Below, piece after piece: positions 29,984 to 40,114 of a stretch of DNA of 64,000 nucleotides (within the stretch, counting starts at the first letter, position 1; each line of letters opens with the position of its first letter). Below the pieces are notes generated by a model that saw only the letters and a list, made by a program, of their open reading frames with translations, was not told where the DNA came from and searched no databases. The stretch comes from Candidatus Pantoea formicae (GTDB lineage: Bacteria; Pseudomonadota; Gammaproteobacteria; Enterobacterales; Enterobacteriaceae), in contig NZ_VWXD01000002.1 of the NCBI RefSeq assembly GCF_011752625.1, positions 620,001 to 684,000 on the forward strand, written 5' to 3'. A program made the position numbers and the translations under genes.

Positions 29984-31990
29984 TCATACGGGTCGAATAC
30001 TCTCTTCATCCAGATCGGCATCGAAGAATCGACGCAATGTCTGAATATGAGTATCGCTTTCAATCGACTGGCGCGCCTGCACCAGTTTCTCTTCATAAAT
30101 GGCCTGACGCCACTCCAGTGGCGTCAATACCGCAGGATTATCGTCTTCAACGATGGTCAGTTCAACTGGCTGACCGGCTGACTGACTGAGCGCCTCCGCT
30201 AGCGCCTGCTTGGCAGACGCCGAATTCAGGTGACGCTGACTGCTACGCAGATGCAGTGTCACGCTGTTTTCGCCCACCTCTTTCCACGCGTTTAATGCGA
30301 CCTGTTGCACCAATTTGGGCAACGTCAGTGCCGCAATTTCTGCCGCCCAAGCATCACGCTGTTGCGCTTCTTCCGCGAGACGCAGCGCTAGCTCAGGCGT
30401 TTTCTCATGCTCCAGCGCGGAACGCAAGGCTTTTGGCGTGGCCACCGGTTCAGGCTTCACCTCGACCGTTTGCTGCGCTTTCCAGCGATAGGCTTCCGGT
30501 TTGGCGGGGGCTTTTACCGCAGGCTCAGACGCGCGCTGTTGCACGCGTTCAGTCACCGTCGCGAGGCGTTCCAGCGCCGGGTTTGCCGGCCGCGCGGAAC
30601 GCGCTGCCGGCTCACTCTTTTTTGCTTTGCCGGCTCCCTGACGCAGCAACTGCGTTCGCGCTTGTAAGAGCTGGCTCGTAGAGTCTGACAAATGTTCGGG
30701 GGCCGATTGCATATCGGGATAATCATCGGCCATCGGCGGCGCATCCTGCATCGGCGGAGCCATCTGCGGCTGGGCAGCCGGTGCTGCTTTCGGTGCCGCA
30801 GCGGGTGCTGATGGCGCTGCAGCGGGGGCAGAGGACGCAGCAGGTATTTGCGGCACGGCCTGCGGAAGCAAGCTTGGTCGAGCAACCGGCTCCGCAATAG
30901 TGGCTTGCGGATGGAAGGCCAGCGCGCGCAGCAGCGTCATTTCGACGCCTAAACGCCGATCCGGTGCCAGCGGCAAGTCTTTACGTCCCATCAGCAAAGT
31001 CTGGTAATAGAGCTGAACATCGGCAGGCGGCAATACGCGGGCTAAATCGCGCAGGCGCTGCGCCTGATTCACATCATCTTCGCCCAGCGAACTCGGCAAG
31101 AGTTGCACCATCGCCACGCGATGCAGCAAACGCAGCATCTCGACTAACAGCGCTTCCCACTCAACGCCACGCGAAGCCGCTTGATTCAGTAACGCCATCA
31201 CCTGCTCGCCCTGACCGTCCACCAGCGCTTCAATCAGCGCCAGCGGCTGCTCGTCATCCAGGGTACCCAGCATCTGCGCCACGGTTTCACGCGTCACGCT
31301 GCCCTGCCCCATGGCAATCGCTTGATCGGTCAGGCTCAGTGCATCACGCATGCTGCCGTCTGCTGCGCGCGCCAGCAAATGCAACGCACGCGGCTCAGAG
31401 ACAATTTGCTCTTGCTGCAAGATATGCGCCAGCTGCTGCTGGATCTGTTCCACATCCAGGGCTTTGAGATGGAATTGCAGGCAGCGCGAGAGAATAGTGA
31501 CCGGCAGTTTTTGCGGATCGGTGGTTGCCAGCAGGAATTTGACGTGCGAAGGCGGCTCTTCCAGCGTTTTCAACAGCGCATTGAAGCTGTGACGCGAGAG
31601 CATGTGCACTTCATCGATCAGGTAAACCTTGAAGCGTCCGCGCGCGGGCGCGTACTGCACGTTATCCAGCAGATCGCGCGTATCTTCAACTTTGGTGCGC
31701 GAGGCCGCATCAATCTCAATCAGATCGACAAAACGACCCTGTTCGATTTCACGACAGTTATCGCACTGACCACAAGGTGTGGAGGTGATGCCGGTTTCGC
31801 AGTTAAGGCCTTTCGCCAGCAAACGCGCGATCGAGGTTTTTCCTACGCCACGGGTGCCGGAAAAAAGATAAGCATGATGGATTCGTCCCAGTGACAACCC
31901 ATTGGCCAGCGCAGTCAGCACATGTTCCTGACCGACTACGTCAGCGAAAGCCTGGGGACGCCATTTTCGCGCAAGTACCTGATAGCTCAT
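29984..31990 (-). CDS. dnaX: DNA polymerase III tau subunit (gamma by frameshift)
   Basis: Clamp-loader ATPase that also tethers the polymerase cores and DnaB. Tau is 668 residues, against 643 in E. coli. The AAA+ module has Walker A GTRGVGKT (about 45-52), a zinc module CGQCDNC, the DEVH Walker B and SRC sensor. A Pro/Ala-rich linker (about 375-425) is longer than in E. coli. The C-terminal domains IV-V bind DnaB and alpha. The gamma frameshift signals are complete (separate entry). First gene of the dnaX-ybaB-recR operon. Confidence 0.97.
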   Translation of the reverse strand: MSYQVLARKWRPQAFADVVGQEHVLTALANGLSLGRIHHAYLFSGTRGVGKTSIARLLAKGLNCETGITSTPCGQCDNCREIEQGRFVDLIEIDAASRTKVEDTRDLLDNVQYAPARGRFKVYLIDEVHMLSRHSFNALLKTLEEPPSHVKFLLATTDPQKLPVTILSRCLQFHLKALDVEQIQQQLAHILQQEQIVSEPRALHLLARAADGSMRDALSLTDQAIAMGQGSVTRETVAQMLGTLDDEQPLALIEALVDGQGEQVMALLNQAASRGVEWEALLVEMLRLLHRVAMVQLLPSSLGEDDVNQAQRLRDLARVLPPADVQLYYQTLLMGRKDLPLAPDRRLGVEMTLLRALAFHPQATIAEPVARPSLLPQAVPQIPAASSAPAAAPSAPAAAPKAAPAAQPQMAPPMQDAPPMADDYPDMQSAPEHLSDSTSQLLQARTQLLRQGAGKAKKSEPAARSARPANPALERLATVTERVQQRASEPAVKAPAKPEAYRWKAQQTVEVKPEPVATPKALRSALEHEKTPELALRLAEEAQQRDAWAAEIAALTLPKLVQQVALNAWKEVGENSVTLHLRSSQRHLNSASAKQALAEALSQSAGQPVELTIVEDDNPAVLTPLEWRQAIYEEKLVQARQSIESDTHIQTLRRFFDADLDEESIRPV
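30585..30639 (-). promoter_or_regulatory. Programmed -1 frameshift signals for DnaX gamma
   Basis: All three elements known from E. coli are present. A Shine-Dalgarno-like AGGGAG (30634-30639) lies 10 nt before the slippery A AAA AAG (30617-30623). A strong GC stem-loop follows, pairing GCCGGC (30606-30611) with GCCGGC (30585-30590) and GCGC inner pairs. After slippage the -1 frame reads GAG then TGA (30612-30614), giving a gamma of about 459 residues ending Lys-Lys-Glu. Confidence 0.93.
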
Positions 31991-32253
31991 GTGGATTCAA
32001 TCACTGGATTTTATTGAATTGGCGCAGCGGTGCGGCTAAGTGAACCGGGTTCCGCCACAAGATAAAGGGGAAAAATGCAGCTTCGCAAACCCTGTTTATT
32101 TTGGCAGTAGTCTAACAGCCACAACAGGATATGCCTATACCCGTGATACTTCGCGCTAGCGGGGTGATGAATTTTCATTGCGCACGCTCTGTCGCGGCAG
32201 GAATGCGCAATAAATTGCGCCGCTTCGGGCGAACACCCGCGGCGCAGTAGCCT
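31991..32253. other. Intergenic region dnaX-apt
   Basis: 263 bp without a gene. I see a short ERIC-like end (ATACCCGTGATACTTC near 32137-32152), a small palindrome GCGCAAT-AA-ATTGCGC (32205-32220) and a GC-rich inverted segment near 32218-32247. No open frame or clear sRNA is recognisable. The dnaX promoter should lie here, but I cannot pick it with confidence. Confidence 0.5.
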
Positions 32254-32805
32254 TTAGTGGCCGGGGAAATTAACGAGGCTGAAGCAGTCGATGCCGATAG
32301 CATTCAGACGCGCTTCACCGCTCAGGTCGAACAGGTTGATGACGAATGCCGCATCTTTGACTTCACCACCGGCACGGCGGATCAGTTTCACAGTGGCTTC
32401 CAGCGTGCCGCCGGTCGCCAGCAGATCGTCAACCACTAACACCACGTCACCTGGCTTGATTGCGTCTTTGTGCAACTCCAGCGCGTCGGTACCGTACTCC
32501 AGCTCATAGCTTTCGCTGAAAGTTTCGCGCGGCAACTTGCCTGGCTTACGCACCGGCACAAAACCCACGCCCAGACCCAGCGCCACGGGCGCACCAAACA
32601 AGAAGCCACGTGCCTCAGTACCCACGACTTTGGTGATGCCTTTGCCACGATAGCGCTCAACCAGAATAGCGATTGATGCCGCATAAGCCTCTGGATCTTC
32701 CATCAGGCTGGTGACGTCACGGAACAGGATGCCCGGCTTAGGGTAGTCAGGAATGCTTTTGATGCTGTTTTTGATGAGTTCAAGCTGCTGAGCAGTTGCG
32801 GTCAT
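32254..32805 (-). CDS. apt: Adenine phosphoribosyltransferase
   Basis: Converts adenine plus PRPP to AMP in purine salvage. The 183-residue protein equals E. coli Apt in length. It has [17 protein letters not shown] near the start, [12 protein letters not shown], and the PRPP-binding loop [11 protein letters not shown] (about 124-134). The ATG at 32803-32805 is the family start (MTATAQQLE); the open reading to 32886 is not needed. It lies upstream of dnaX on the same strand. Confidence 0.97.
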   Translation of the reverse strand: MTATAQQLELIKNSIKSIPDYPKPGILFRDVTSLMEDPEAYAASIAILVERYRGKGITKVVGTEARGFLFGAPVALGLGVGFVPVRKPGKLPRETFSESYELEYGTDALELHKDAIKPGDVVLVVDDLLATGGTLEATVKLIRRAGGEVKDAAFVINLFDLSGEARLNAIGIDCFSLVNFPGH

Positions 32806-32958
32806 ATGTGTTACGCCTGGAAAAATATCTAATACGCGCGGCTTCTGACAGCGCCAATACCCGGAAACCGGGTTAAGCGAAGACATTTAAACAGGGAAGC
32901 CACGCACGAAGATGCCCAAATCTATGCAAATACCCGGTTAAATGCAACCCTGACGCGC

Positions 32959-33339
32959 TTATTCGCCTGCGTCAGCATTTTCTTCCACCACCGGGATGCG
33001 CCACATAAACAACAACAGCACACTCAGCATCACACCCAACATTATCCGTACCCACAGCATATTCACCAAGTAGATAGACACGGCAAAGGTGATAACGATC
33101 AGCAACATGGCGCGCCCCTTCGCCCCCGGAGGCATAGCCCGGTGCTGTTGCCAATGACGGATATAGCGACCAAACGGCGAGCGCCAAAGCAGCCAATGAT
33201 GAAAACGCGGCGACGAACGAGCAAAACACCAGGCCGCCAGCAACACAAATGGCGTGGTGGGTAATAAAGGTAATACAATGCCCAGCGTACCCAGCACAAT
33301 GGCCAGCCAGCCGAGGCACAGAAGTAAAATTCGCTGCAT
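32959..33339 (-). CDS. ybaN: DUF454 inner-membrane protein YbaN
   Basis: Small inner-membrane protein of unknown function (DUF454). The 126-residue product has TM segments at about 5-40 and 75-115, separated by a basic loop (FHHWLLWRSPFGRYIRHWQQHRAMP) typical of the family. The LPLLPTTPFVLLAAWCFARSSPR motif is the DUF454 hallmark. It is divergent from priC, as in E. coli. Confidence 0.9.
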   Translation of the reverse strand: MQRILLLCLGWLAIVLGTLGIVLPLLPTTPFVLLAAWCFARSSPRFHHWLLWRSPFGRYIRHWQQHRAMPPGAKGRAMLLIVITFAVSIYLVNMLWVRIMLGVMLSVLLLFMWRIPVVEENADAGE

Positions 33340-33396
33340 GCCTGATGCCTAATGAAATCGGAACTGCGCTACGTTAACACAGTCGGAATCAGAGTG

Positions 33397-33909
33397 ATGC
33401 CCCAACCGCCCGCACATCAACGCTTACTGCTTCTCGTCGATCAACTGCGCCAGCAGATTGCGCAGCAAAGCGATGGCGCCTGTCGCCAGCCACGTTTTGA
33501 CGCGCAGCTGTTTCGCTGTAAAGGGACGCGCTTAGCTGACTATTTACGCGAGCTTGAGCAAAACCTGGCTCAACTTAGCGCCCCTGAAACCGATAGGATG
33601 CGTCGCCAGTGGCTGGCGGAAAAGGTGCTGGATCAGGTTGCCGCGCTGCAACGTGAATGCCAAAGCCAACAGCTACGTCCCGCTCGAGAACGGCCGCGCA
33701 GCGATCCGCGTCAACAAAAACGCGAAGAGTACCAAGGTTACGAAACACGACTGTTGGCGATGATTGTGCAGCGTGAAGCGCATTTGGCGCGGGCCGAGAC
33801 GCTGAGTGTGCAGCAACAACTGATTCGCGAGGTGGCGGTGTTACACGAACGCCTGGCACGCTGCCGCAGTGCATTGCATAAGTTGGAATTGTCCATTCAG
33901 GCACGGTAA
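33397..33909 (+). CDS. priC: Primosomal replication protein N'' (PriC)
   Basis: Loads DnaB at stalled forks in replication restart. The roughly 170-residue protein is rich in Gln, Arg and Leu and is largely helical. The C-terminal part is the most conserved ([20 protein letters not shown], then [23 protein letters not shown]), matching E. coli PriC. The frame is open from 33352; I use the ATG at 33397, which aligns better with the family, but the start is uncertain as neither has a strong ribosome-binding site. Confidence 0.88.
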   Translation: MPQPPAHQRLLLLVDQLRQQIAQQSDGACRQPRFDAQLFRCKGTRLADYLRELEQNLAQLSAPETDRMRRQWLAEKVLDQVAALQRECQSQQLRPARERPRSDPRQQKREEYQGYETRLLAMIVQREAHLARAETLSVQQQLIREVAVLHERLARCRSALHKLELSIQAR

Positions 33910-33960
33910 ACCTCCGCCACTTTCCTCTATACTTCTCCGAACGAATTAAGGAGGAAAATC

Positions 33961-34206
33961 ATGACCCTTATCTTATGGATAGCCATCGGCATCGCGGCAG
34001 GCTGGTTAAAGCGCATGATGTTTCCCGGCCGACCGGGCGGTTTTGTCCCGACGCTGGTGCTGGCTGTGATCGGCGCACTGATTGGGGGCTACATCGCGAC
34101 CTATTTCACTACCGGCGATCTGGCCGCACTGCATCCCGCTGGCTTTGCCGTGGCGTTGCTCGGCGCAGTGCTGATGCTGTTAGTGGCCGCAAAATTACGC
34201 ATTTAG
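33961..34206 (+). CDS. GlsB/YeaQ/YmgE-family small membrane protein
   Basis: An 81-residue inner-membrane protein with three hydrophobic segments (about 2-14, 28-48, 58-78). The Gly-rich pattern [21 protein letters not shown] and [12 protein letters not shown] is characteristic of the transglycosylase-associated family (PF04226). A strong AAGGAGG site precedes the ATG. It lies between priC and rsmS, a place where E. coli has no such gene. Relatives are often stress-induced; function is unknown. Confidence 0.85.
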   Translation: MTLILWIAIGIAAGWLKRMMFPGRPGGFVPTLVLAVIGALIGGYIATYFTTGDLAALHPAGFAVALLGAVLMLLVAAKLRI

Positions 34207-34214
34207 GAGTAACC

Positions 34215-34370
34215 ATGTCATTGGAAACAGCGTCAGATGAAATCAAACTGGCGGTTGATTTAATTCAACTGTTAGAAGAGAACCAGGTGCCGACCACTAC
34301 CGTGCTGGCGGCACTGGCGATAGTTCAGCGCGATTACCTGCACAAACAGGCAGCAGAAGGCGCGAATTAA
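34215..34370 (+). CDS. rsmS: Pleiotropic regulatory small protein RsmS (YbaM)
   Basis: A 51-residue protein starting [23 protein letters not shown], matching E. coli YbaM/RsmS (53). RsmS was named in Pectobacterium as a regulator of secondary metabolism. It is preceded by AGGAG and lies 8 bp after the GlsB-type gene, likely cotranscribed. Its 3' end overlaps the convergent acrR stop by 4 bp because mscK, which separates them in E. coli, is missing here. Confidence 0.88.
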   Translation: MSLETASDEIKLAVDLIQLLEENQVPTTTVLAALAIVQRDYLHKQAAEGAN

Positions 34371-35005
34371 CGCGCCGCAGAAAGAGTCGGACTGAGCCGC
34401 AGCATATCCAGGAATGCATCGACCAGTTGTGGTGCATCCGCCGCGAGATCAAATGCCTGCGGGTTAAACAACCAATTTTCCATCATGCCATTAATGTAAC
34501 TGCACATGAGACGCGCCGACTGCAGTGTGTTCAGACTGGCGGGCAACTGCCCGACCTCAATGCATTCACGCAGCACTAATTCAATCCTGTCGTAACACTC
34601 CAACAGTAAACTTTGACGCATATCTTGTAATGTCGACATTTCGCCCACGAATTCACATTTATGGAAGATAATCTCCATTAGTGCGCGTCTTTGTGGATCC
34701 TTTGCTGTGGCGTCAAGGATATAGATCAGCATTGACCGAATAACAGAAAGTGGATCACCCGGGTATTTTGTCTGATACTCAAGTTCCACATCGTCAAGCC
34801 CAGCGTCACACCGAAGCCAGATTTCATGCAATACATCGGCTTTATTTTTGAAATGCCAGTAGATAGCACCGCGCGTCACGCCGGCTGCTGTCGCGATATC
34901 CGCCAGGGATGTGGCAGCCACACCGTGTTCGGAGAAGTGTGCTAGAGCGGCATCCAGAATTTGGTGTCGCGTTTCAAGTGCTTGCGCTTTGGTTTTTCGT
35001 GCCAT
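34367..35005 (-). CDS. acrR: TetR-family repressor of acrAB
   Basis: Multidrug-binding repressor of acrAB and itself. The 212-residue protein begins [20 protein letters not shown] and has the TetR helix-turn-helix ([24 protein letters not shown], about 27-50). The C-terminal ligand domain is complete and full-length compared with E. coli AcrR (215). It is divergent from acrA with the operator between. No disruption is seen, so repression is presumably intact. Confidence 0.96.
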   Translation of the reverse strand: MARKTKAQALETRHQILDAALAHFSEHGVAATSLADIATAAGVTRGAIYWHFKNKADVLHEIWLRCDAGLDDVELEYQTKYPGDPLSVIRSMLIYILDATAKDPQRRALMEIIFHKCEFVGEMSTLQDMRQSLLLECYDRIELVLRECIEVGQLPASLNTLQSARLMCSYINGMMENWLFNPQAFDLAADAPQLVDAFLDMLRLSPTLSAAR

Positions 35006-35034
35006 AGAGGACTTTTTTTACAAACTGGCAAGTT

Positions 35035-35058
35035 TACATACATTTGTGAATGTATGTA
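35035..35058. promoter_or_regulatory. AcrR operator between acrR and acrA
   Basis: A 24-bp inverted repeat: TACATACA at 35035-35042 pairs with TGTATGTA at 35051-35058, with TTTGTGAA between. As far as I can recall it is identical to the E. coli AcrR operator. It lies 30 bp from acrR and 90 bp from acrA, able to control both. Confidence 0.92.
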
Positions 35059-35147
35059 CCATAGCACGACCCGTGTTTTAACGCAGCAATGGGTTTATCG
35101 GTTTGTGATCCATTGATCATTTGATATCGGACACTAGAGGTTTATTT

Positions 35148-36338
35148 ATGAATAAAAACAGAGGATTAGCGCCTCTGGCGGCCGTCCTGATGCTTTCAGG
35201 CAGCTTTTTGTTAACAGGATGTGATGATAATAAATCCCAGCAAGCCGCCCAGCAGCAGCCCCCTGAAGTGGGCGTTGTCACGTTAAAAAACGAGCCCCTG
35301 AAGATTACCACTGAACTACCTGGCCGTACCTCAGCCTTCCGTGTAGCCGAAGTGCGTCCTCAGGTGTCAGGTATCATTCTGAAGCGTAATTTTGTTGAAG
35401 GAACGGATATCAAAGCAGGCGTGTCCCTGTATCAGATCGATCCCGCGACCTATCAGGCCGCTTATGACACTGCGAAAGGCGACTTAGCGCAGGCGCAGGC
35501 CAACGCGCACGTGGCTCAGTTGACTATCAAACGTTATAAGCCACTGTTAGGCACCAAGTACATCAGTCAGCAGGATTACGACACCGCGGCAGCGACTGCG
35601 GCACAAACGGCGGCGGCAGTTCAGGCAGCGCAAGCTAACGTCGAAACCGCGCGTATTAATCTGGCCTATACCAAAGTGACCTCGCCGATCAGCGGTCGCA
35701 TTGGTAAATCTGCGGTGACCGAAGGCGCACTGGTGTCCAGTGGACAAACCACGGCGCTGGCAACCGTCCAGCAGTTAGACCCGATGTATGTCGATGTGAC
35801 CCAATCCAGTGACGATTTTCTGCGTTTGCGCGCAGAACTGGAATCCGGTCAGCTGAAACAGAATGACGGCAAAGCCAACGTCACCCTGCTGATGCAAAAC
35901 GGTAGCGCATACACTCAGACAGGCACATTGGAATTCTCTGATGTGACCGTGGATGAAACCACTGGCTCCATCACACTGCGTGCCATCTTCCCAAATCCAG
36001 ACAGCCGTCTGCTGCCAGGCATGTTCGTGCGTGCGCGTCTGGATGAAGGTACTAATCCAACCGCATTGCTGGTGCCACAGCAGGGTGTGACCCGTACTCC
36101 AACCGGTCAGGCAACAGCGATGGTCGTGGGTGCAGATAACAAAGTGGAAGTGCGCAATATCACCGCTAATCAGGCATTTGGTGACAAATGGCTGGTAACG
36201 GATGGCCTGAAAGAAGGCGATCGCGTGATCACCGTTGGTCTTCAGCGTGCCAAGCCAGGTGCGCAAGTGACACCACAAGAAGTCAAAGATGATGCCAAAG
36301 CAGCACCGGAATCACAGTCTGCAAAATCATCGTCCTAA
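35148..36338 (+). CDS. acrA: Multidrug efflux periplasmic adaptor AcrA
   Basis: Membrane-fusion lipoprotein that joins AcrB to TolC. The 396-residue precursor starts MNKNRGLAPLAAVLMLSG with a lipobox ending LLTGC (Cys about 25). Barrel-sandwich/lipoyl, alpha-hairpin and beta-barrel parts follow (TTELPGRTSAFRVAEVRPQ, then LAYTKVTSPISGRIGKS). A TTG at 35121 opens the same frame, but the ATG at 35148 is the family start. It lies 17 bp upstream of acrB in the same operon. Confidence 0.97.
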   Translation: MNKNRGLAPLAAVLMLSGSFLLTGCDDNKSQQAAQQQPPEVGVVTLKNEPLKITTELPGRTSAFRVAEVRPQVSGIILKRNFVEGTDIKAGVSLYQIDPATYQAAYDTAKGDLAQAQANAHVAQLTIKRYKPLLGTKYISQQDYDTAAATAAQTAAAVQAAQANVETARINLAYTKVTSPISGRIGKSAVTEGALVSSGQTTALATVQQLDPMYVDVTQSSDDFLRLRAELESGQLKQNDGKANVTLLMQNGSAYTQTGTLEFSDVTVDETTGSITLRAIFPNPDSRLLPGMFVRARLDEGTNPTALLVPQQGVTRTPTGQATAMVVGADNKVEVRNITANQAFGDKWLVTDGLKEGDRVITVGLQRAKPGAQVTPQEVKDDAKAAPESQSAKSSS

Positions 36339-36355
36339 ACAGGAGCCACTGATAC

Positions 36356-39300
36356 ATGGCTAAGTTCTTTATCGATCGCCCCATTTTTGCCTGGGTGCTT
36401 GCCATCATTATTATGCTGGCGGGTGCACTTGCGATTATCAATCTGCCGATTGAGCAATATCCCAATGTTGCTCCGCCGGCCGTTGAAATTCAGGCAACCT
36501 ACCCGGGTGCTGATGCGAAAACGCTGCAGGATTCGGTAACTCAGGTTATCGAACAAAACATGAACGGCATCGATGGCCTGATGTATATGGCCTCGAGCAG
36601 TGACTCGTCGGGTACCTTGACGCTGACGCTGACCTTCCAGTCCGGTACCAACGCCGATATCGCGCAGGTTCAGGTACAGAACAAGCTGCAGCTGGCGATG
36701 CCATTACTGCCGCAGGAAGTACAGCAACAAGGTATTCAGGTTAAAAAGTCATCCAGCAGCTTCCTGATGGTAGCGGGCTTTGTCAGTGATGACGGCAGCA
36801 TGACGCAGAATGATATCTCTGACTATGTTGCTTCAAACATCAAAGACCCCATCAGCCGTACGCCTGGCGTCGGTGATACTCAGGTGTTTGGTGCGCAGTA
36901 CGCGATGCGCATCTGGCTGGATCCGCACAAACTCAACAACTACCAGCTGACGCCGGTCGATGTGATCAGTGCATTAGGCACCCAGAACACCCAGGTTGCC
37001 GCCGGTCAGTTAGGTGGTACACCGCCAGTGCCAGGCCAGCAGTTGAACGCCTCGATTATTGCGCAGACCCGTCTGACCAATACCGAAGAGTTCGGCAACA
37101 TTCTGTTGAAAGTCAACCAAGACGGTTCGCAAGTCCGCTTGCGTGACGTGGCGAAAATTGAACTCGGCGGTGAAAACTACGAGATCATCGCACGCTATAA
37201 CGGCAAACCCGCTTCAGGTATCGGTATCAAGCTGGCGACTGGGGCTAACGCCCTGGATACCGCACAAGCCGTAAAAGATGAGCTGGCAAAATTGCAGCCC
37301 TTCTTCCCGGCTGGCATGAAAACCGTTTATCCGTACGACACCACGCCGTTCGTTAAGATCTCGATCTTCGAAGTGGTTAAAACGCTGTTTGAAGCGATCG
37401 TGCTGGTGTTCCTGGTGATGTATCTGTTCCTGCAGAACTTCCGCGCGACCTTGATTCCAACCATCGCGGTTCCGGTGGTGCTGTTGGGTACCTTTGCCAT
37501 CATCAGTGCATTCGGTTACTCGATAAACACGCTAACGATGTTCGGCATGGTGCTTGCCATCGGCCTGCTGGTGGATGACGCCATCGTGGTGGTCGAGAAC
37601 GTTGAGCGTGTTATGGCGGAAGAAGGTTTACCGCCAAAAGAAGCGACGAAACGTTCGATGGAGCAGATTCAGGGCGCGCTGGTCGGTATTGCCTTGGTGC
37701 TGTCTGCAGTATTTATTCCGATGGCCTTCTTCGGCGGGTCTACCGGGGTCATTTATCGTCAGTTCTCGATCACCATCGTTTCCGCGATGGCGCTGTCAGT
37801 GTTGGTTGCGTTGATTCTGACCCCAGCACTGTGTGCCACCATGCTGAAGCCGATCAAGAAAGGCGACCACGGTAAAACCACCGGCTTCTTCGGCTGGTTC
37901 AACCGTCTGTTCGACAAGAGCACTAACCATTACGTCGATAGCGTTGGCCACATCGTTCGCAGTACCGGCCGCTATTTAGTCATCTATCTGGTGATCGTGG
38001 TCGGTATGGCGTATCTGTTCCTGAAACTGCCGACCTCCTTCCTGCCGGAAGAGGACCAAGGTCTGTTACTGGCCCAGGCGCAGTTGCCTGCCGGTGCAAC
38101 CCAGGAACGTACGCAGAAAGTGCTGGATCAGGTGACGGATTACTTCCTGAACAAAGAGAAAGACAGCGTTAACTCGGTATTTACCGTTAACGGCTTTGGC
38201 TTTGCGGGTCGTGGTCAGAACACCGGTATCGCGTTTGTCAGCCTCAAGCCGTGGGATGAGCGTGGCGATGCCAGCCTGAAAGTGCCGGCAATTGCCGGAC
38301 GCGCCATGCAGGCGTTGGGTCAGATTAAAGATGCGATGGTCTTCCCGTTCAACCTGCCAGCGATTATCGAACTGGGTAACGCCACCGGCTTTGACTTCAT
38401 GCTGACTGACCAGGGTAACCTGGGGCACGAGAAGTTGACCGCTGCGCGTAACCAGCTGTTTGGCATGATTGCTCAACACCCCGATACCTTAGTGGGTGTG
38501 CGTCCGAACGGTATGGAAGATACGCCTCAGTACAAACTGATCATCGATCAGGAAAAAGCGCAGGCACTGGGGGTGTCGCTGTCTGACATCAACACCACGC
38601 TGGGCGCTGGCTGGGGTGGCTCTTACGTCAATGACTTCATCGACCGCGGTCGTGTGAAGAAGGTGTACGTGATGGGCCAGGCTGACTCGCGTATGTTGCC
38701 AGACGACATCAGCAAATGGTTCGTACGTAACAGCTCGGGCACTATGGTTCCGTTCTCTGCCTTCTCTTCGGCGAAGTGGCAGTACGGTTCACCGCGCCTG
38801 GAACGTTACAACGGCTTACCCTCCATGGAGATCCTCGGACAGGCCGCGCCTGGTAAGAGCTCCGGTGATGCCATGAACCTGATGGAAGAACTGGCAGGTA
38901 AACTGCCTGCGGGTATCGGCTATGACTGGACGGGTATGTCCTACCAGGAACGTCTGTCCGGGAACCAGGCCCCTGCCCTGTACGCCATCTCACTGATTGT
39001 GGTGTTCCTGTGTCTGGCCGCGTTGTACGAGAGCTGGTCGATTCCGTTCTCCGTAATGCTGGTGGTCCCGCTCGGTGTGGTCGGTGCGTTGATCTTCACC
39101 ACCTTACGCGGACTCAGTAACGACGTGTACTTCGTGGTGGGGCTGTTAACCACCATAGGCTTGTCGGCGAAGAACGCCATCCTGATCGTTGAATTCGCGA
39201 AGGATTTGATGGAGAAGGAAGGCAAAGGATTGGTGGAATCAACGCTGGAAGCAGCACGTATGCGTCTGCGCCCGATTCTGATGACCTCTCTCGCCTTTAT

Positions 39301-39505
39301 CCTCGGTGTACTGCCGCTAGCGATCAGTACCGGTGCCGGCTCTGGCGCACAGAACGCCGTCGGTACGGGTGTAATGGGCGGTATGGTGACGGCAACAGCA
39401 TTGGCTATCTTCTTCGTTCCGGTGTTCTTCGTGGTGGTTCGCCGCCGCTTTGGCAAGAACAAAGCCGAGATCGAACAAGGCCATCCGGTCGAACACAAGC
39501 ACTAA
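36356..39505 (+). CDS. acrB: RND multidrug efflux pump AcrB
   Basis: Proton-driven trimeric inner-membrane pump for drugs, dyes, detergents and bile salts. The 1049-residue protein equals E. coli AcrB in length. It starts [17 protein letters not shown]; the proton-relay Asp pair is in [18 protein letters not shown] (about 407-408), with the relay Lys in the [16 protein letters not shown] block (about 940). A terminator follows 15 bp later. Nothing suggests truncation. Confidence 0.98.
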   Translation: MAKFFIDRPIFAWVLAIIIMLAGALAIINLPIEQYPNVAPPAVEIQATYPGADAKTLQDSVTQVIEQNMNGIDGLMYMASSSDSSGTLTLTLTFQSGTNADIAQVQVQNKLQLAMPLLPQEVQQQGIQVKKSSSSFLMVAGFVSDDGSMTQNDISDYVASNIKDPISRTPGVGDTQVFGAQYAMRIWLDPHKLNNYQLTPVDVISALGTQNTQVAAGQLGGTPPVPGQQLNASIIAQTRLTNTEEFGNILLKVNQDGSQVRLRDVAKIELGGENYEIIARYNGKPASGIGIKLATGANALDTAQAVKDELAKLQPFFPAGMKTVYPYDTTPFVKISIFEVVKTLFEAIVLVFLVMYLFLQNFRATLIPTIAVPVVLLGTFAIISAFGYSINTLTMFGMVLAIGLLVDDAIVVVENVERVMAEEGLPPKEATKRSMEQIQGALVGIALVLSAVFIPMAFFGGSTGVIYRQFSITIVSAMALSVLVALILTPALCATMLKPIKKGDHGKTTGFFGWFNRLFDKSTNHYVDSVGHIVRSTGRYLVIYLVIVVGMAYLFLKLPTSFLPEEDQGLLLAQAQLPAGATQERTQKVLDQVTDYFLNKEKDSVNSVFTVNGFGFAGRGQNTGIAFVSLKPWDERGDASLKVPAIAGRAMQALGQIKDAMVFPFNLPAIIELGNATGFDFMLTDQGNLGHEKLTAARNQLFGMIAQHPDTLVGVRPNGMEDTPQYKLIIDQEKAQALGVSLSDINTTLGAGWGGSYVNDFIDRGRVKKVYVMGQADSRMLPDDISKWFVRNSSGTMVPFSAFSSAKWQYGSPRLERYNGLPSMEILGQAAPGKSSGDAMNLMEELAGKLPAGIGYDWTGMSYQERLSGNQAPALYAISLIVVFLCLAALYESWSIPFSVMLVVPLGVVGALIFTTLRGLSNDVYFVVGLLTTIGLSAKNAILIVEFAKDLMEKEGKGLVESTLEAARMRLRPILMTSLAFILGVLPLAISTGAGSGAQNAVGTGVMGGMVTATALAIFFVPVFFVVVRRRFGKNKAEIEQGHPVEHKH

Positions 39506-39520
39506 GTTCTAACCTGTTGA

Positions 39521-39545
39521 AAAGGCCGCGTAAGCGGCCTTTTTT
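39521..39545 (+). terminator. Terminator of acrAB
   Basis: A 9-bp stem AAAGGCCGC / GCGGCCTTT with a GTAA loop, followed by T6. It is the same stem as after purK and ppiD. Confidence 0.92.
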
Positions 39546-39623
39546 ATTGCCGTAATCCCCCTCTCCAACCAATACCCGCACTGCAATCACGGTTGCAATC
39601 AATTCTCGGCAGGTTCATACTAT

Positions 39624-39638
39624 TGTTATAGTATAACA
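39624..39638 (+). promoter_or_regulatory. Zur-type operator upstream of rpmE2
   Basis: TGTTATA-G-TATAACA is a perfect 15-bp palindrome that matches the core of the enterobacterial Zur box (TGTTATANTATAACA). It ends 18 bp before the rpmE2 ATG. Zinc-bound Zur would repress. Confidence 0.88.
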
Positions 39639-39656
39639 TTACATGAGAGTGCAGTT

Positions 39657-39914
39657 ATGAAAGCGAATATCCATCCCCATTATCGTCCTGTGGTGTTCCA
39701 TGACACCTCGGTAGATGAGTACTTCAAAATTGGTTCCACCATCAAAACCGAACGCACCATCGAGTTTGAAGGTGAAGTACTGCCTTACGTGACGCTGGAT
39801 GTCTCTTCTAAATCCCACGTCCATTACACCGGTAAACAGAAAGATCTCACCAAAGAAGGCAGCGCCTCACGCTTCAACAAGCGTTTTGGTAGCTTCCTGA
39901 CGCGCGGTAAATAA
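39657..39914 (+). CDS. rpmE2: Zinc-independent 50S ribosomal protein L31 type B
   Basis: Alternative L31 that replaces the zinc-binding form during zinc starvation, freeing zinc. The 85-residue protein ([18 protein letters not shown]) matches YkgM of E. coli. It contains no cysteines, so the zinc ribbon of primary L31 is absent. The conserved [10 protein letters not shown] and RFNKRFG are present. A Zur box precedes it; rpmJ2 follows 13 bp later. Confidence 0.95.
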   Translation: MKANIHPHYRPVVFHDTSVDEYFKIGSTIKTERTIEFEGEVLPYVTLDVSSKSHVHYTGKQKDLTKEGSASRFNKRFGSFLTRGK

Positions 39915-39927
39915 CAGGAGTTCTGGC

Positions 39928-40068
39928 ATGCAGGTTTTAAGTTCATTACGGTCAGCGAAGACCCGTCACAAAGATTGCAAAGTCGTGCGTCGTAAAGGTC
40001 GCATTTACGTGATCTGCAAAACGAATCCGCGCTTTAAGGCGGTTCAGGGAAGAAAGAAAAAAAGGTAG
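39928..40068 (+). CDS. rpmJ2: Alternative 50S ribosomal protein L36 (type B)
   Basis: A 46-residue L36 paralogue starting [17 protein letters not shown] and ending [11 protein letters not shown], nearly the same as E. coli YkgO. Only two cysteines are left (DCKVV and VICK), not the four-ligand zinc site of primary L36. An AGGAG site is 7 nt before the ATG. It is the second gene of a Zur-type operon with rpmE2. Confidence 0.95.
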   Translation: MQVLSSLRSAKTRHKDCKVVRRKGRIYVICKTNPRFKAVQGRKKKR

Positions 40069-40086
40069 GAAAGTGTCGTGATAATT

Positions 40087-40114
40087 GGCCGGGATGCTCC
40101 CCGGCCTTTTTTTT
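40087..40114 (+). terminator. Terminator between rpmJ2 and the metal ABC operon
   Basis: GGCCGGG-N6-CCCGGCC stem (40087-40106) followed by T8. It lies between two convergent Zur-type units and overlaps the stop codon region of the binding-protein gene. Confidence 0.88.

Noticed and set aside
35121..35147. Upstream TTG start for AcrA adding nine residues.
   Set aside because: The ATG at 35148 gives the conserved signal peptide MNKNRG and the usual length.
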